Below are positions 32,351 through 44,802 of a stretch of DNA of 64,000 nt, in pieces. This stretch comes from Oreohelix idahoensis. Taxonomy: Eukaryota; Mollusca; Gastropoda; Stylommatophora; Oreohelicidae. Numbering within the stretch: position 1 is the first letter of the stretch; every line of letters starts with the position of its first letter. The notes below the pieces were generated by a model. The model worked only from the letters and a program-made list of their open reading frames with translations. It made no database searches and was not told where the DNA came from. Location: NCBI GenBank assembly GCA_024509875.1, contig JAMPIV010018782.1:92852-156851 (forward strand), read 5' to 3'. The translations under genes and the position numbers were made by a program.

Positions 32351-34758
32351 TGTCGTGGAATATTCTAATCCACATATATAAATTATCAGGTAAATATAAA
32401 GCCTAACAAATACATTTAATAAAGAAAAGAGCAATGGTAAAAGAACAGTGCTGTCACAATGACTGTACTCGAAATCCCCCTTGTTTTCTGCTTCGTCTGC
32501 AAATTGTAACGCTTTCACGTTGATAGTAAAAGCCTACTGTATTATTACCCGCTTTCTTCAATGAAACGTGTACTGACCTTGAGATACGCAAGCTGATCAA
32601 TGACCTAGATTTAATATTTCATTCATTCCATACACGGCGTAACTAAAAGACAGATAAAGCAGGAGAGAGAGAGGGGCGAATGAAGGCAGGAAGCATGCAA
32701 TACTAAACACGCGTCGCGCGATACACAATTGCTGCCATCACGCGTGTAAGGCCACATGCACTAACTTTTTTTTCAGACGGACAGTGATAAAAACACTAAC
32801 CTTCCCAGAGTTAGGTTTTAAAAAACCTGGAAAACGCTTATTAGGAAAGATGACATTAGATGGGTTTACGTTTGAAAACATGACAGTACCCAGACACCAC
32901 ATGGGGATGGAAGTGAACAGGAGGTGGTAGAAAATGCATATTTTGAACGCAGCCACTTAGCTCTTTTAAATTTGTATATTTGGGTTCCTTAGGGTTTGCT
33001 GACAAAGAATATGTAAAACGTTACGCAAATAGTCTAGGAATTACCAAATTATAACCAAAATAAAATAGTGGGGGTGCCTGACAGCATGAAATCATTTCTG
33101 CTCATAAATTTTTTTTTTTATAACGTGTTTGAAAAAACATTACGTTACGGAAATAGCCTACCATGTTAACTCCTATTTGATTGGAGCGCAACAAATGTAA
33201 GACTAAACACGATTGGTCAGGCTATAAATACTATCTTGTGTTGTCAGGGGAAACGTGAAAAGGAGTATTTTTTTTTTGAAAAGATGTGTAGACATGGTTT
33301 GATTGGGTAGAGCTGCGAATATACTCAATTCAGAGCGTCTGTTCATTGCCACATCTTGTAATAAACCTACTAAGAAGCAGTGCGTTGAGCACCAGTGTAT
33401 ATTTTTTTATAAAATAAAGCCTGGGACATCGGCAGATCGGAGTTGTGCTATATTCATTGCCAGTCAACGAAACTGTTTATTATTATTTCCATGAATTGTG
33501 GTAAGCTTGAAATATTCAATATCTTTTAATGAAAATTGAATGTAAATTGATAATTTATGTCTGTATATATATGTGTAGTTCAGTAGCGAACATGATGTAA
33601 AGCCTATAGTACTCCAGCCTGAACAGAAGGTGTCGGAGGAAAGTAAAACTGCATGGAATGGCCAAACAGTACACTGACACCTAGATTATTGACTAGACAG
33701 AAATAATGCTGGAATTGCAGAGGCGTGGTAACCATTAGGGAGGGAAATACTGGTATAAAGTATTTCAGATGAAGCTGACAGTTGGCCTAACGCTCTGAAC
33801 TCAATGTTTGTGATGTATTGTGCTCAGTGTAGAAATAGAGTGTAAATTAGTTTTGAAGTAGGAGGTACAACCTTCTTGTTTCAGGGACCGTGGTCTTAAA
33901 GTTATTGAGCAGCACCTGGTCAGAGCTTTGCTAAAGCCAGAGGTGGACAGCATACTCCTTGGTCCATATAGCAACCAGTGGGGTGGCTCCAGAACTCATT
34001 AAAGTAATCGAGCAGAGGAGTCTTTTACTGCAGTCATCACGAAAGATAAGAGAGTGTGGCCATGGAGCTCAACATTATGTACCCCCATCTTAAAATGACA
34101 CTGTAAAATAAAATTAAGAGGGGAATTTAATTGTTTTAAATGCCAGGAACTGAGAACATCTCCAATACTAGTTCCAATAAAGACAAACTATTGAAGTCAT
34201 GATGACAAATACCAACAGAGCTTGAACAAAACAAAACCAGTATTACCTCAGATTACCACTACACAACTGACACACATAGGATACTATTAATAATATATGT
34301 CACTACAAGATTCATATTAATAAATTCTGTACATATAACTTGTAATTAAAATTGATTGTGATTCCTGGTTCCCTTTGTATTTGAATCAGGACACATATAC
34401 ATTCATGACAGCACTGAATACATATTGTTATTTGAAAAGTTATCAGTGACTCCTTTAAGATATCCTTGTAGAGTGTTTTATGTATGTGAGTGTCACGTGT
34501 TGTCAAGTGTGGTGGAATAAATTAAATTGTTTATCTGTCTGTTGTTGTTATGACTTACACTTCATCATACACATACCCTAGACATATAACGTAGTCATCA
34601 CACTATTCCAGAATAATTCTGACTGAGGTATACATATGTGGCAGCAAGTAAGGTTATCTATAATACACTACTCTTATTAGATATAGATACCTTCACAGCT
34701 GATCTCAGTCAGTACACTAAGTCCCCTATAAATATTTATAACATCCCACTTCACCACA
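32351..34758 (+). repeat. 5' LTR of Gmr1-like element (right arm, 2,408 bp)
   Basis: TGTCGTGG...CACCACA. It contains the 173-bp block missing from the 3' LTRs. No gene is supported inside. Confidence 0.9.
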
Positions 34759-34763
34759 TATAT

Positions 34764-34779
34764 TGGGGTCTCGCTCTCG
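34764..34779 (+). other. Primer-binding site of Gmr1-like element
   Basis: TGGGGTCTCGCTCTCG, just inside the LTR end, identical to the left arm. Confidence 0.65.
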
Positions 34780-34963
34780 GGATTTTGAATCTTTCCCTAT
34801 TAAAAATATTGGGGGTAATTCACTTCAGGGAATAATAAGAATTAAAAGGTATCCTTGGGTGAAAATAAATAAGGTTGAGCTCACAGTGCCTGTGTTGTCC
34901 TAAGTTAGTTAGTCATAGATAAAATTGTTTAGTTACATATTTTAGACATTTATCTGTTAGACA

Positions 34964-36230
34964 ATGGCCGACCTGGCAAAATTTCGATCTGCTGCTGTAC
35001 AGACTGCGAAAGAGTTAGGAATGGACGGGCAAATTATGATTTCTTATGTCACTGCTGAATGTGACAAATATATTGAACGGGAAGAAAGAAGATTAGAAAA
35101 AGAGGCCGAAAAGAAAAAATTAGAGGCTGATAAGAGAAAGAGAGGTTGCTGAAAAGGAAATTAAGAGGTTGCAGATTGAGGCTGAGGCTAAGAGGTTGCA
35201 GATTGAGGCTGACAAAGAGGCTAAAGCATTGGAAGCCGAGGAAAGAAGACAGGCTGCAGAAAGAGAAGAGAAGAAATTAGCTGCAGAAAGAGAAGAGAAG
35301 AGATTAGCTGCAGAAAGGGAAGCAGAAAGAGAAGAGAAGAAATTAGCTGCAGAAAGAGAAGAGAAGAGATTAGCTGCAGAAAGGGAAGCAGAAAAGGAGG
35401 AGAAGAGATTACAAAGGGAACATGAGTTACGACTAAGGGAGTTTGAGTTTCAAGGCCATGCTCCTGAAAATGGTGCCAGTCCCTTTGCCTCTGATGCCAC
35501 TGCTAGCCAGGGAGCCTCAACCTCAGCTATGAATTTTCATTTAGATCATTTTGTTGAGAAAGACGATGATATAGAGAGCTATCTAAATAGGTATGAACTA
35601 TTAGCTACCACATATGGGTTAGAGAGAGAAAGGTGGAGCTTAAAGTTATCTCAAGGACTTCGTGGGGCAGCTTATGAAGTTTTTGCAAAAATGAGCAGAA
35701 GTGATCAGGAAAATTATGACATGCTAAAGCAGGCTCTTTTGTTAAGATATGAAAAGAATGCAGAATTTTATAGGAAAAAATTTAGGAATGCTAAACTACT
35801 GTCAGGTGAAACCTATCACCAGTTCTCTGCACGAATAGAGACATACTTGGAGAAATGGACTTCTCTGGGGAAAACCCAAGATCTTAAGGAAATGGTCCTT
35901 ATAGAGCAATTAAGAGAGTCCATGGCTCCAGACCTGAGAAAGTTTCTCATGGAACAAGGTGCAGAGAGGCTGGGTGAGTTGCTAAATGTTGCTGAAAGGT
36001 ATCAAGCAGCTCAAGCAGAGGTAACAGGTAATAAAAAGAAACAGGTGGATAACTTTAGGGCGCCACAGAACTTTAATAAATTTGATCCTAGGGATCAAAA
36101 CAAAGGTAAGCACCAGTTTGATAGGCCACGGTATGAAAATAAAAATAAACCCCACAATTCGATGAAAGGAAATATGATGAAAGAAAATCTTTCAACCAAG
36201 GAAAAAGGTGGTGTAAAAATTGTAAGATGA
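34964..36230 (+). pseudogene. gag: Gag of Gmr1-like element (frameshifted, right arm)
   Basis: Starts MADLAKFRS at 34,964, but a short extra stretch near 35,110-35,155 causes a stop at 35,152. The frame resumes at 35,169 and runs 353 residues through the coiled coil and helical gag core. Near 36,150-36,170 a further shift separates it from the frame that encodes a basic stretch and the beginning of a zinc knuckle (WCKNCKMNNH, C-x2-C-x4-H, about 36,208-36,237). The fourth knuckle residue is missing because sequence then jumps to the pre-integrase segment. Protease should lie here and is absent. Confidence 0.8.
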
Positions 36231-36670
36231 ACAATCATATGTTGAATACCACTCCAGATGAGATGAGGAAGGCACAGGCTGGGGACAAGACCCTCAAGCC
36301 TTGTTTCAGAAAATTGTCAACTTGTCATACAACTCCAGGCAAGGGAGATTTTTACATGAAAAACAAGTTGATGTATAGGAAGGCCGGAACTAGATCCCAT
36401 GGTCACGGTCAGCTGGTTCTTCCAAAGAGATATAGGACAGACTTAATAAGGAGCCTACATGTGAAACCAGATGGGGACCATGAGAAGATAGGTACCATCA
36501 TTCAAAAGGTGGCTCACAATTATTATTGGCCCAAAGCAAGATGGGACATTGAGAATTTTGTAGAAAGGTGTAGCATAGCACATGAGGGAACACCCACAGG
36601 TGGGAACATTGATCAGGACCTGGACACGCCATGGGGCAAAATTAGGCCTGATAATAAAAAAGAGAAATAA
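36227..36670 (+). pseudogene. Integrase zinc-binding piece (right arm)
   Basis: A 147-residue frame: pre-integrase segment, then His78 and His85 (LHVKPDGDH), YYWP at 99-102 and Cys115. Position 118, normally the second Cys, is Ala. The frame then ends with no catalytic core. Compared with the left copy one T is missing near 36,350, which keeps MKNKLMYRK in frame here. Confidence 0.65.
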
Positions 36671-36672
36671 AT

Positions 36673-37002
36673 TTGATAAAGTGGACCAAATGGAATGGGA
36701 AGCCCCTTTTCACGGACAAGCTTCACTTAACTGTTTTACAATGGCCACTATGCGGAGAGTGCAAAAAGGATAAGCCGAAAATCCCTCAATCGGACTTAAA
36801 CAAACTGGAGGAAGAAGATGTAGAGAGGAAATCTCTCATCAAGAATTTTAAGTGGGGAGAAAGCCCCAGGAAAAGAATTGGTAGCGGTCGTTTTGGGCAT
36901 GAAAATTCTGGGAAGAAAAATCATCACTATAGAGCTTCGAGTGGAAGAGACCATACCGGTGCATGGACAAATAGGTCCACAAAATTAAAGGTCCATATGT
37001 AG
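36673..37002 (+). pseudogene. Degenerate stretch in place of integrase core (right arm)
   Basis: A 109-residue Lys-rich frame with CGECKKDK. No DDE pattern is visible. The translation matches the left arm. Confidence 0.35.
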
Positions 37003-37004
37003 CT

Positions 37005-38903
37005 TTGTTAAGAACGTGGACTGATGAAAAGGCAGAGGAAAACATTACATCTTCATACCAATATGTGAATGAGCTGACCACTCGGTTAAAAACTGGCTGG
37101 AAACTTGCCAATGAAAATTTGAAACAAGCCAGGAAGAAACATGCTGCCTATTATAACAGGAAGGCGAAAGACAGAAATTTGGCTGTGGGAGAGAAGGTAC
37201 TGCTTCTTTTACCCGGGAGTCAGAATAAGTTACAGATTGGATGGCAAGGTCCATATACAGTTTTAGAGAAGGTGTCTAGAACAAATTATAAGATAGATAA
37301 GAAGGGGAAAGAAAAAATCTATCCTGTGAATCTCCTGAAGAAATATTTGGAAAGAGAACATCAGGAAGAGACACACTTGTTGACCTTGTCCATCGCCATG
37401 GAGATGAAAAAGGAACCACTTTCATCATTTCAATATCCATTACACCCCTGTGAGACAGCAGCACAGGTGAAAATCAGTACACATTTAACGAAAACTCAGA
37501 AAGAGAGAGTGCAACAGGTTCTAAATAATCATGCAGAGGTGTTAACAGATCGACCAGGGCATACAAACCTATTGGAATATGATATGAAACTGATAGACCC
37601 CACACCTGTCTGTATGAAACCATATTCGATTCCGTTTGCTAAGGAGAAAGCTTTGAAGGAAGAGATAGACTATCTGTTGAAGGAAGGAATTATTTCGCAC
37701 AGTGAATCTTCGTATAGTTCCGGTGTTGTACTCTTAAGGAAGCCCTCTGGAGAACATAGACTCTGTATAGATTACAGGAGACTGAATGCTATTACAGGAG
37801 GACAGGTGGATCCATTGCCGGATACAAATCAGCTGTTTGCCAGACTAAATAAAGCTAAATATTTCTCAAAAGTGGATCTGAGTAAAGGATACTATCAGAT
37901 TCCAGTAAAGCCTGAGGTTAGACCATACCTAGCTTTTAGTACCTCAGAAGGACACTATGAGTTTAATAGATTGCCATTTGGATTGAAGAATGCGCCTAGT
38001 GTCTTCTCTAGAATGATGAGAAAATTATTGGACCCTCTGAATAATCCATGTATAACAAATTTTATGGATGATATCCTCATAGCAACAGAAACATTTGAGG
38101 AACACATTGACTCTCTGAACATGCTGTTTAATCGACTTAGGGAGGCGAATTTAACAGCCCGACCAACCAAATGTTGCGTTGGATGTAAAGAATTGGAATT
38201 CTTGGGGCACACAGTTTATCAGGGAAACATGACCCCTGACCCAAAGAATTTAGAGAAATTAAAGAAAGCCCCGAGACCACAAACCAAGAAGGACGTGAGA
38301 TCCTTTGTCTCATTATGTGGTTTCTACCAGAGGTATATCAAAAACTTTAATTCCATATGTGCACCGTTAACTGATTTGACACGTAAAGGACATCCAGATC
38401 GCATTACATGGACACCACAATGTGAAATGGCTTACCAGGAATTGAAGGAAAAGCTCACAAGCAAACCTATTTTGAAATTACCTGACTTAAGTCAAGAATT
38501 CATAGTAAGGACGGATGCCAGTAATATTGGGTTAGGTGCAACTCTACTACAGAAATCAGATGCATTGGATGGGGAATTAAGCCCAGTGGCATATGCTAGC
38601 AGAAAGTTGAATAAAGCTGAAATCAACTACTCAACTAGCGAAAAAGAATGTCTTGCAGTAATATGGGCAATAAAGAAATTCAATATTTATCTGTATGGGA
38701 AGGCATTTAAGTTGCAAACGGATCACAAACCTTTATCGTTTCTAGCACAGGCTAGGCATGAGAACTCTAGGTTACTCCGATGGTCCTTACTTTTGGCTCC
38801 ATATAATTTTAGCATTGAGTATATATCTGGAAAAACAAATTTGGGAGCGGATTTTTTAAGCCGCCATCCGTGTGATGAGAATCACCGTAAACCCCAGAAA
38901 TAA
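37005..38903 (+). CDS. pol: Pol fragment: integrase C-terminus, reverse transcriptase, RNase H (right arm)
   Basis: The translation equals the left-arm pol over all 632 residues. Domains in order are integrase C-terminal GPY/F module (GPY 82-84), RT (FMDD 353-356) and RNase H (Asp504, Glu548, Asp573, Asp616). It begins at TTG; the frame is open upstream to a stop at 36,972 and reads KGPYVALLRTW across the start, so this is a piece of a polyprotein whose integrase core has been lost. RT and RNase H look intact and could in principle act in trans. The frame stops about 60 bp before the polypurine tract. Confidence 0.9.
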   Translation: MLRTWTDEKAEENITSSYQYVNELTTRLKTGWKLANENLKQARKKHAAYYNRKAKDRNLAVGEKVLLLLPGSQNKLQIGWQGPYTVLEKVSRTNYKIDKKGKEKIYPVNLLKKYLEREHQEETHLLTLSIAMEMKKEPLSSFQYPLHPCETAAQVKISTHLTKTQKERVQQVLNNHAEVLTDRPGHTNLLEYDMKLIDPTPVCMKPYSIPFAKEKALKEEIDYLLKEGIISHSESSYSSGVVLLRKPSGEHRLCIDYRRLNAITGGQVDPLPDTNQLFARLNKAKYFSKVDLSKGYYQIPVKPEVRPYLAFSTSEGHYEFNRLPFGLKNAPSVFSRMMRKLLDPLNNPCITNFMDDILIATETFEEHIDSLNMLFNRLREANLTARPTKCCVGCKELEFLGHTVYQGNMTPDPKNLEKLKKAPRPQTKKDVRSFVSLCGFYQRYIKNFNSICAPLTDLTRKGHPDRITWTPQCEMAYQELKEKLTSKPILKLPDLSQEFIVRTDASNIGLGATLLQKSDALDGELSPVAYASRKLNKAEINYSTSEKECLAVIWAIKKFNIYLYGKAFKLQTDHKPLSFLAQARHENSRLLRWSLLLAPYNFSIEYISGKTNLGADFLSRHPCDENHRKPQK

Positions 38904-38958
38904 TAATAAATTTCTCTATGTGTATATAGAATAAAGGACTGACATATAATGTCTGTTT

Positions 38959-38970
38959 TAAGAGGGGAGA
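38959..38970 (+). other. Polypurine tract of Gmr1-like element (right arm)
   Basis: taagaggggaga immediately before TGTCGTGG of the 3' LTR. Confidence 0.75.
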
Positions 38971-40865
38971 TGTCGTGGAATATTCTAATCCACATATATA
39001 AATTATCAGGTAAATATAAAGCCTAACAAATACATTTAATAAAGAAAAGAGCAATGGTAAAAGAACAGTGCTGTCACAATGACTGTACTCGAAATCCCCC
39101 TTGTTTTCTGCTTCGTCTGCAAATTGTAACGCTTTCACGTTGATAGTAAAAGCCTACTATATTATTACCCGCTTTCTTCAATGAAACGTGTACTGACCTT
39201 GAGATACGCAAGCTGATCAATGACCTAGATTTAATATTTCATTCATTCCATACACGGCGTAACTAAAAGACAGATAAAGCAGGAGAGAGAGAGGGGCGAA
39301 TGAAGGCAGGAAGCATGCAATACTAAACACGCGTCGCGCGATACACAATTGCTGCCATCACGCGTGTAAGGCCACATGCACTAACTTTTTTTCAGACGGA
39401 CAGTGATAAAAACACTAACCTTCCCAGAGTTAGGTTTTAAAAAACCTGGAAAACGCTTATTAGGAAAGATGACATTAGATGGGTTTACGTTTGAAAACAT
39501 GACAGTACCCAGACACCACATGGGGATGGAAGTGAACAGGAGGTGGTAGAAAATGCATGTTTTGAACGCAGCCACTTAGCTCTTTTAAATTTGTATATTT
39601 GGGTTCCTTAGGATTTGCTGACAAAGAATATGTAAAACGTTACGCAAATAGTCTAGGAATTACCAAATTATAACCAAAATAAAATAGTGGGGGTGCCTGA
39701 CAGCATGAAATCATTTCTGCTCATAAAAATTTTTTTTATAACGTGTTTGAAAAAACATTACGTTACAGAAATAGCCTACCATGTTAACTCCTATTTGATT
39801 GGAGCGCCACAAATGTAAGACTAAACACGATTGGTCAGGCTATAAATACTATCTTGTGTTGTCAGGGGAAACGTGAAAAGGAGTATTTTTTTTTGAAAAG
39901 ATGTGTAGACATGGTTTGATTGGGTAGAGCTGCGAATATACTCAATTCAGAGCGTCTGTTCATTGCCACATCTTGTAATAAACCTACTAAGAAGCAGTGC
40001 GTTGAGCACCAGTGTATATTTTTTATAAAATAAAGCCTGGGACATCGGCAGATCGGAGTTGTGCTATATTCATTGCCAGTCAACGAAACTGTTTATTATT
40101 TCTATGAATTGTGGTAAGCTTGAAATATTCAATATCTTTTAATGAAAATTGAATGTAAATTGATAATTTATGTCTGTATATATGTGTAGTTCAGTAGCGA
40201 ACATGATGTAAAGCCTATGGTACTCCAGCCTGAACAGAAGGTGCCGGAGGAAAGTAAAACTGCATGGAATGGCCAAACAGTACACTGACACCTAGATTAT
40301 TGATTAGACAGAAATAATGCTGGAATTGCAGAGGCGTAGTAACCATTAGGGAGGGAAATACTGGTAAGGAGTCTTTTACTGCAGTCATCACGAAAGATAA
40401 GAGAGTGTGGCCATGGAGCTCAACATTATGTACCCCCATCTTAAAATGACACTGTAAAATAAAATTAAGAGGGGAATTTAATTGTTTTAATACCAGGAAC
40501 TGAGAACATCTCCAATACTAGTTCCAATAGAAACAAACTATTGAAGTCATGATGACAAATACCAACAGAGCTTGAACAAAACAAAACCAGTATTACCTCA
40601 TATTACCACTACACAAATGACACACATAGGATACTATTAATAATATATGTCACTACAAGAATCATATTAATAAATTCTGTACATATAACTTGTAATTAAA
40701 ATTGATTGTGATACCTGGTTCCCTTTGTATTTGAATCAGGACACATATACATTCATGACAGCACTGAATACATATTGTTATTTGAAAAGTTATCAGTGAC
40801 TCCTTTAAGATATCCTTGTAGAGTGTTTTATGTATGTGAGTGTCACAGTGTTGTCAAGTGTGGTG
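38971..40865 (+). repeat. 3' LTR of Gmr1-like element (right arm, truncated)
   Basis: Lacks the 173-bp block also missing from the left 3' LTR. It also lacks about 117 bp more at about 40,366 (junction tactggtaaggagtc) and the last part of the LTR from 40,865 on. Confidence 0.85.
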
Positions 40866-41030
40866 AGTGTCATTCTCTAACACGTGATCATAAATCGATC
40901 TCCGTATCTCTCCCTTATCCATATAATTGATGCTATCATCTTAATTTTGCATCCAGGACAGTTTCGCTCCTGCAGATTATGGAGCAGGAAGCTCAGAAAC
41001 ACTGCAAAATGTTCTTGTTGAAATATGAGG

Positions 41031-41136
41031 CAGCATGTAAATCTTTGATGCAGAAGCAGCATGTAAATCTTTGATGAGGCAGCATGTAAATCTTTGATGA
41101 GGCAGCATGTAAATCTTTGATGAGGCAGCATGTAAA
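41031..41136. repeat. 23-bp tandem repeat (right arm)
   Basis: About four to five copies of the complement of the left-arm unit, one with gatgcagaagcagc in place of gatgaggcagc. Confidence 0.85.
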
Positions 41137-41569
41137 CCAAAGAAAATGTATGACACTACACTGGGCAGTTAAAATAATCAGCTGCATTAAATATTATTTC
41201 GTAAGCTCTTTAACATATGTTTTTACATTTTATGTTGTTTTCGACAACTGCCTGGTGTTGGAGATAAAGACATACTTGCAAAGATATATCATTCAAATTT
41301 GTAGTATATGTATATTTCCGATATATTTAACATCTCAATTAAGCGTCCTGTAATTAACAATCAATAAATCCAACCAGCATTCCGGGATAACATGGAGAAA
41401 GTTCACATTACAACTTGAAAGAAATTGAACACCAATTAAAAGAACACGCAGGTCTTTCAATATTTTTTTTCCCCGTGTGCATTGACCTAAGTCATGATAT
41501 TATTGATCACAAAGATCCAATGAAGTTAAAATGTGTTGGAACAGAGTGAAATTGCTACAGGAGCCTTAC

Positions 41570-42461
41570 TGCTCGTATGTCTGATTACTTGCTCGTATGT
41601 CTGGTTACTTGTTCGTATGTCTGGTTACTTGCTCGTATGTCTGGTTACTTGCTCGTATGTCTGGTTACTTGCTCGAATGTCTGATTACTTGTTAGTATAT
41701 CTGGTTACCTGCTCGCATGTCTGGTTACTTGCTCGTATGTCTGGCTACTTGCTCGTTTGTCTGGTTACTCGCTCGCATGTCTGGTTACTTGCTCATATGT
41801 CTAGTTACTTGCTCATATGTCTAGTTACTTGCTCGTATTTCTGGTTACTTGCTCGTAAATCTAGTTACTTTCTCGTATATATGGTTACTTTCTCATATAA
41901 CTAGTTATGTGCTCGTATATCTGGTTACTTGCTCGTACATCTGGTTACTTGCTCGTATATCTGGTTACTTGCTCGTATATCTGGTTTCTTGCTCGTATAT
42001 CTGGTTACGCGCTCGTATATCTGTTACTTCCTCATACATTTGGTAACTTGATCGTATATATGGTTACGTACTCGTACAACTGGTTACGTGCTCGTATAAC
42101 TGGTTACTTTCTCGTACATCTGGTTACTTGCTCGTATGTCTGATTACTTGCTCGTATATATGATTACTTGCTCGTATACTTGGTTACGTCCTCGTATACT
42201 TGGTTACGTGCTCGTTCAACTGGTTACGTGCTTGTATATCTGGTTACTTGCTTGTACATCTGGTTACTTTCTCGCATTACTAGTTACATGCGTGTGTGTC
42301 TGATTACTTACTCGTATTATCTGGTTACGTGTTCGTACAACTAGTTTAGTGCTCGTATAGCTGGTTACTTGCTTGTATATCCGGTTACTTGCTCGTATAT
42401 CTGGTTACTTGTTCATATATCTGGTTATTTGCTCGTATACCTGGCTACTTGCTCGTATATG
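41570..42461. repeat. 20-bp minisatellite, large array (right arm)
   Basis: Mirror of the left array with essentially the same monomer order. The arrays translate identically in the compared frames, so there has been no copy-number change since the arms arose. Confidence 0.95.
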
Positions 42462-42982
42462 TCGCAAAAGCTGTTTACAAAACATTGTAAAGCGACCTCG
42501 CGCAGTCTTACTGACCAATCATCTATCGCGAATCACGGGGCACGCAGACGCAAACGGCAAGCATTAGGCAAAATAGAGATGTAGACATATATTGGTTTGT
42601 CGAAGACTAGTCATCGACTGGAAGGGATATAAGGGATCAGAATGGAATTATTGTGAAAAGGATTTCACCTTTGATGCCAGGAGAGGATTGTGAATATATT
42701 GATATAAGGAACAACGGTAGGGGTTTAGCATGCACCTAGATAAATGCTGATTACTGGTGTCTACAATCGAGTTGAAAGCATGAAAACCCACATCTGCTGA
42801 AAATAGAAAATTAAAGAAGAGATAGATTGTGGAAATACATGTATAGGAAGACAGATCTAAATCGGCTGAATAAAACAAGATAGGTTGGAACAGGATCGAT
42901 AGTAAACAAGCTGAGAATGATGAAAAGTAAGTTTCAAGAAACGCACACCTCTTCTAAAATCACCGATTCGATAAGAAAATTT

Positions 42983-43611
42983 CAGTAAATTAATATGAAA
43001 CAAATATAAAGATATGTTATCAGGCACTCGCAGGAAATAAAGAAGTAGAACACCAGACAACAGAAAAACAACAGACATGAGTGGCTTACCCAGGATTTGA
43101 ACACTGGACCTTCCGTGCGACAACCCCGCCAAGCCATGCAAGTGAATCACACTATCCTCCCTGCCATCTACACATCATCAAAAAAATGATGTTTCAATGG
43201 CAGGTCATCAGTGCGAACCACAATACCCGACACCGGAAGTTCACCATGGGCAGTTCAGCCTATTAATGACGCAGTCACTTCTGTTGTTTCTCTATCCTGC
43301 AGTATAGGCCAATCCAACAAGACAAGGACCTTAATACTGTCCAGTAAATGATAGTAGACTAGAACAGTGAGAACAGGACAGTGGGTAGGTTTGGTATTGT
43401 ATAAACATTTATTACATGATGTGTAGATGGCAGGGAGGATAGTGTGATTCACTTGCATGGCTAGGCGGGGTTGTCGCATGGAAGGTCCAGTGTTCAAATC
43501 CTGGGTAAGCCACTCATGTCTGTTGTTTTTCTGTTGTCTGGTGTTCTACTTCTTTATTTCCTGCGAGTGCCTGATAACATACCTTTATATTTGTTTCATA
43601 TTAATTTACTG
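42983..43611. mobile_element. Head-to-head tRNA-SINE fold-back (right arm)
   Basis: Mirror of 10,450-11,080: units 42,983-43,178 (minus) and 43,416-43,611 (plus) around a 237-bp spacer, each with box A and box B. Beyond 43,611 the unit continues as gtttacaggcctcgggtttccc, similar to 61,747-61,775. Confidence 0.8.
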
Positions 43612-44570
43612 TTTACAGGCCTCGGGTTTCCCTTCCTTATGTGTAATAAGAAAATGTCAGGCCTAGTCTTAGACTGTGACGTCAGTACCTCTCGGCCGTA
43701 CGATGGGAGCCAATAAAAAGCGGAGCGCTAAATTGAAAGGACACACTGAAAGAAAGTTTGAGACAGACTGGATGCAGAGTTTGCAACTACGCCTTTGCCA
43801 TCTGAATTGCGAGCAATCTGCCAAATAATTTAAGTCCAGTGTCTGGTTTCTGAAGACTGAGGGTTTCATGTAACAACTCAAACCAGACTGTCAAGTACCA
43901 GAAGCCTGTGTTGTTCATCAGAGGCAATCCCACAAAAGTGCAGGACCCCAAAGAGTGAACTACAGCTGGTCATTGGTACCCCTATTGCTGGGTCTGCCAA
44001 TGTTGATAAATGCAGTGACCGTTCAGTGTCAGCACTATCAAGATTCAAAGATAAGTGTCAATTAAGGCACAGACAGAATCCATATATGAACCAACAGCCA
44101 ATGTTTGTGATATGAAACAAACATTTACAACAGTATTCCAATTATTGTAGAATTCAGTCAAATGATGACAGTAATCTGTAAAGCCACAGGACTAAGAGAC
44201 AGTGAGTGATACAGTAATATTGATTCCAGTATTCATTAACTTTACTATACTCGAGGATATTGTTCAAGATCCTGAAGTGTAAAGTACAATAATACTTACT
44301 AAAATTGCTAAAGGACTTTGTTTCAAGTAAATACATTTTTCAGACGGAAAGACATTCCTACCAACACATTAGTTAAGAAATAACTTAATGGTGTGAACAT
44401 TTTGTGTATATTTTAATGCTCTTTTCCAAATAGCAGAAAAAGAAGATTAATGTAAATATTAAAGGATTATAATTGTACCTGAGGACGTATTCACTTTTTA
44501 CAATTGTGTTTAAAGTAAATGTTCATTTTATTTATCCCCTAGAAATTAATTAATCATAAGAAAGTCACAG
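43612..44570. other. Unassigned region (right arm)
   Basis: Mirror of 9,491-10,449. No supported gene. Confidence 0.5.
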
Positions 44571-44748
44571 GGAGGAGACACCTTAAATCCTGGCACTAAT
44601 TCTTACCATCTGGGCCAGGATTTTCACAGTCTGACTATTTCTATGATATCCATACACCAGTGCTTATTTCTAAGACTGGGGTATTACTTTTAAGACCAGA
44701 ACTCTTTACTGGCATATTATCCTGGTGTCATCTGATACACCTGGATAT
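44571..44748 (-). repeat. Hairpin repeat copy B (right arm)
   Basis: Mirror of 9,313-9,490. Confidence 0.6.
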
Positions 44749-44802
44749 CCATCTACCATCAACTATAAAATACTTACATATAAACTTAAAAAAACCTCTC
44801 GT

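Larger units (their letters stand above)
32351..40865 (+). mobile_element. Gmr1-like Ty3/gypsy element, right-arm copy
   Basis: Plus-strand copy with 5' LTR 32,351-34,758, primer site, gag, integrase piece, pol fragment, polypurine tract and a 3' LTR starting at 38,971. The upstream target duplication gtgct (32,346-32,350) matches agcac of the left arm. The distal end of the 3' LTR and its target duplication are deleted: at 40,865 the LTR breaks into flank that on the left lies about 390 bp further on. It keeps the gag zinc-knuckle start lost on the left. Confidence 0.88.
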
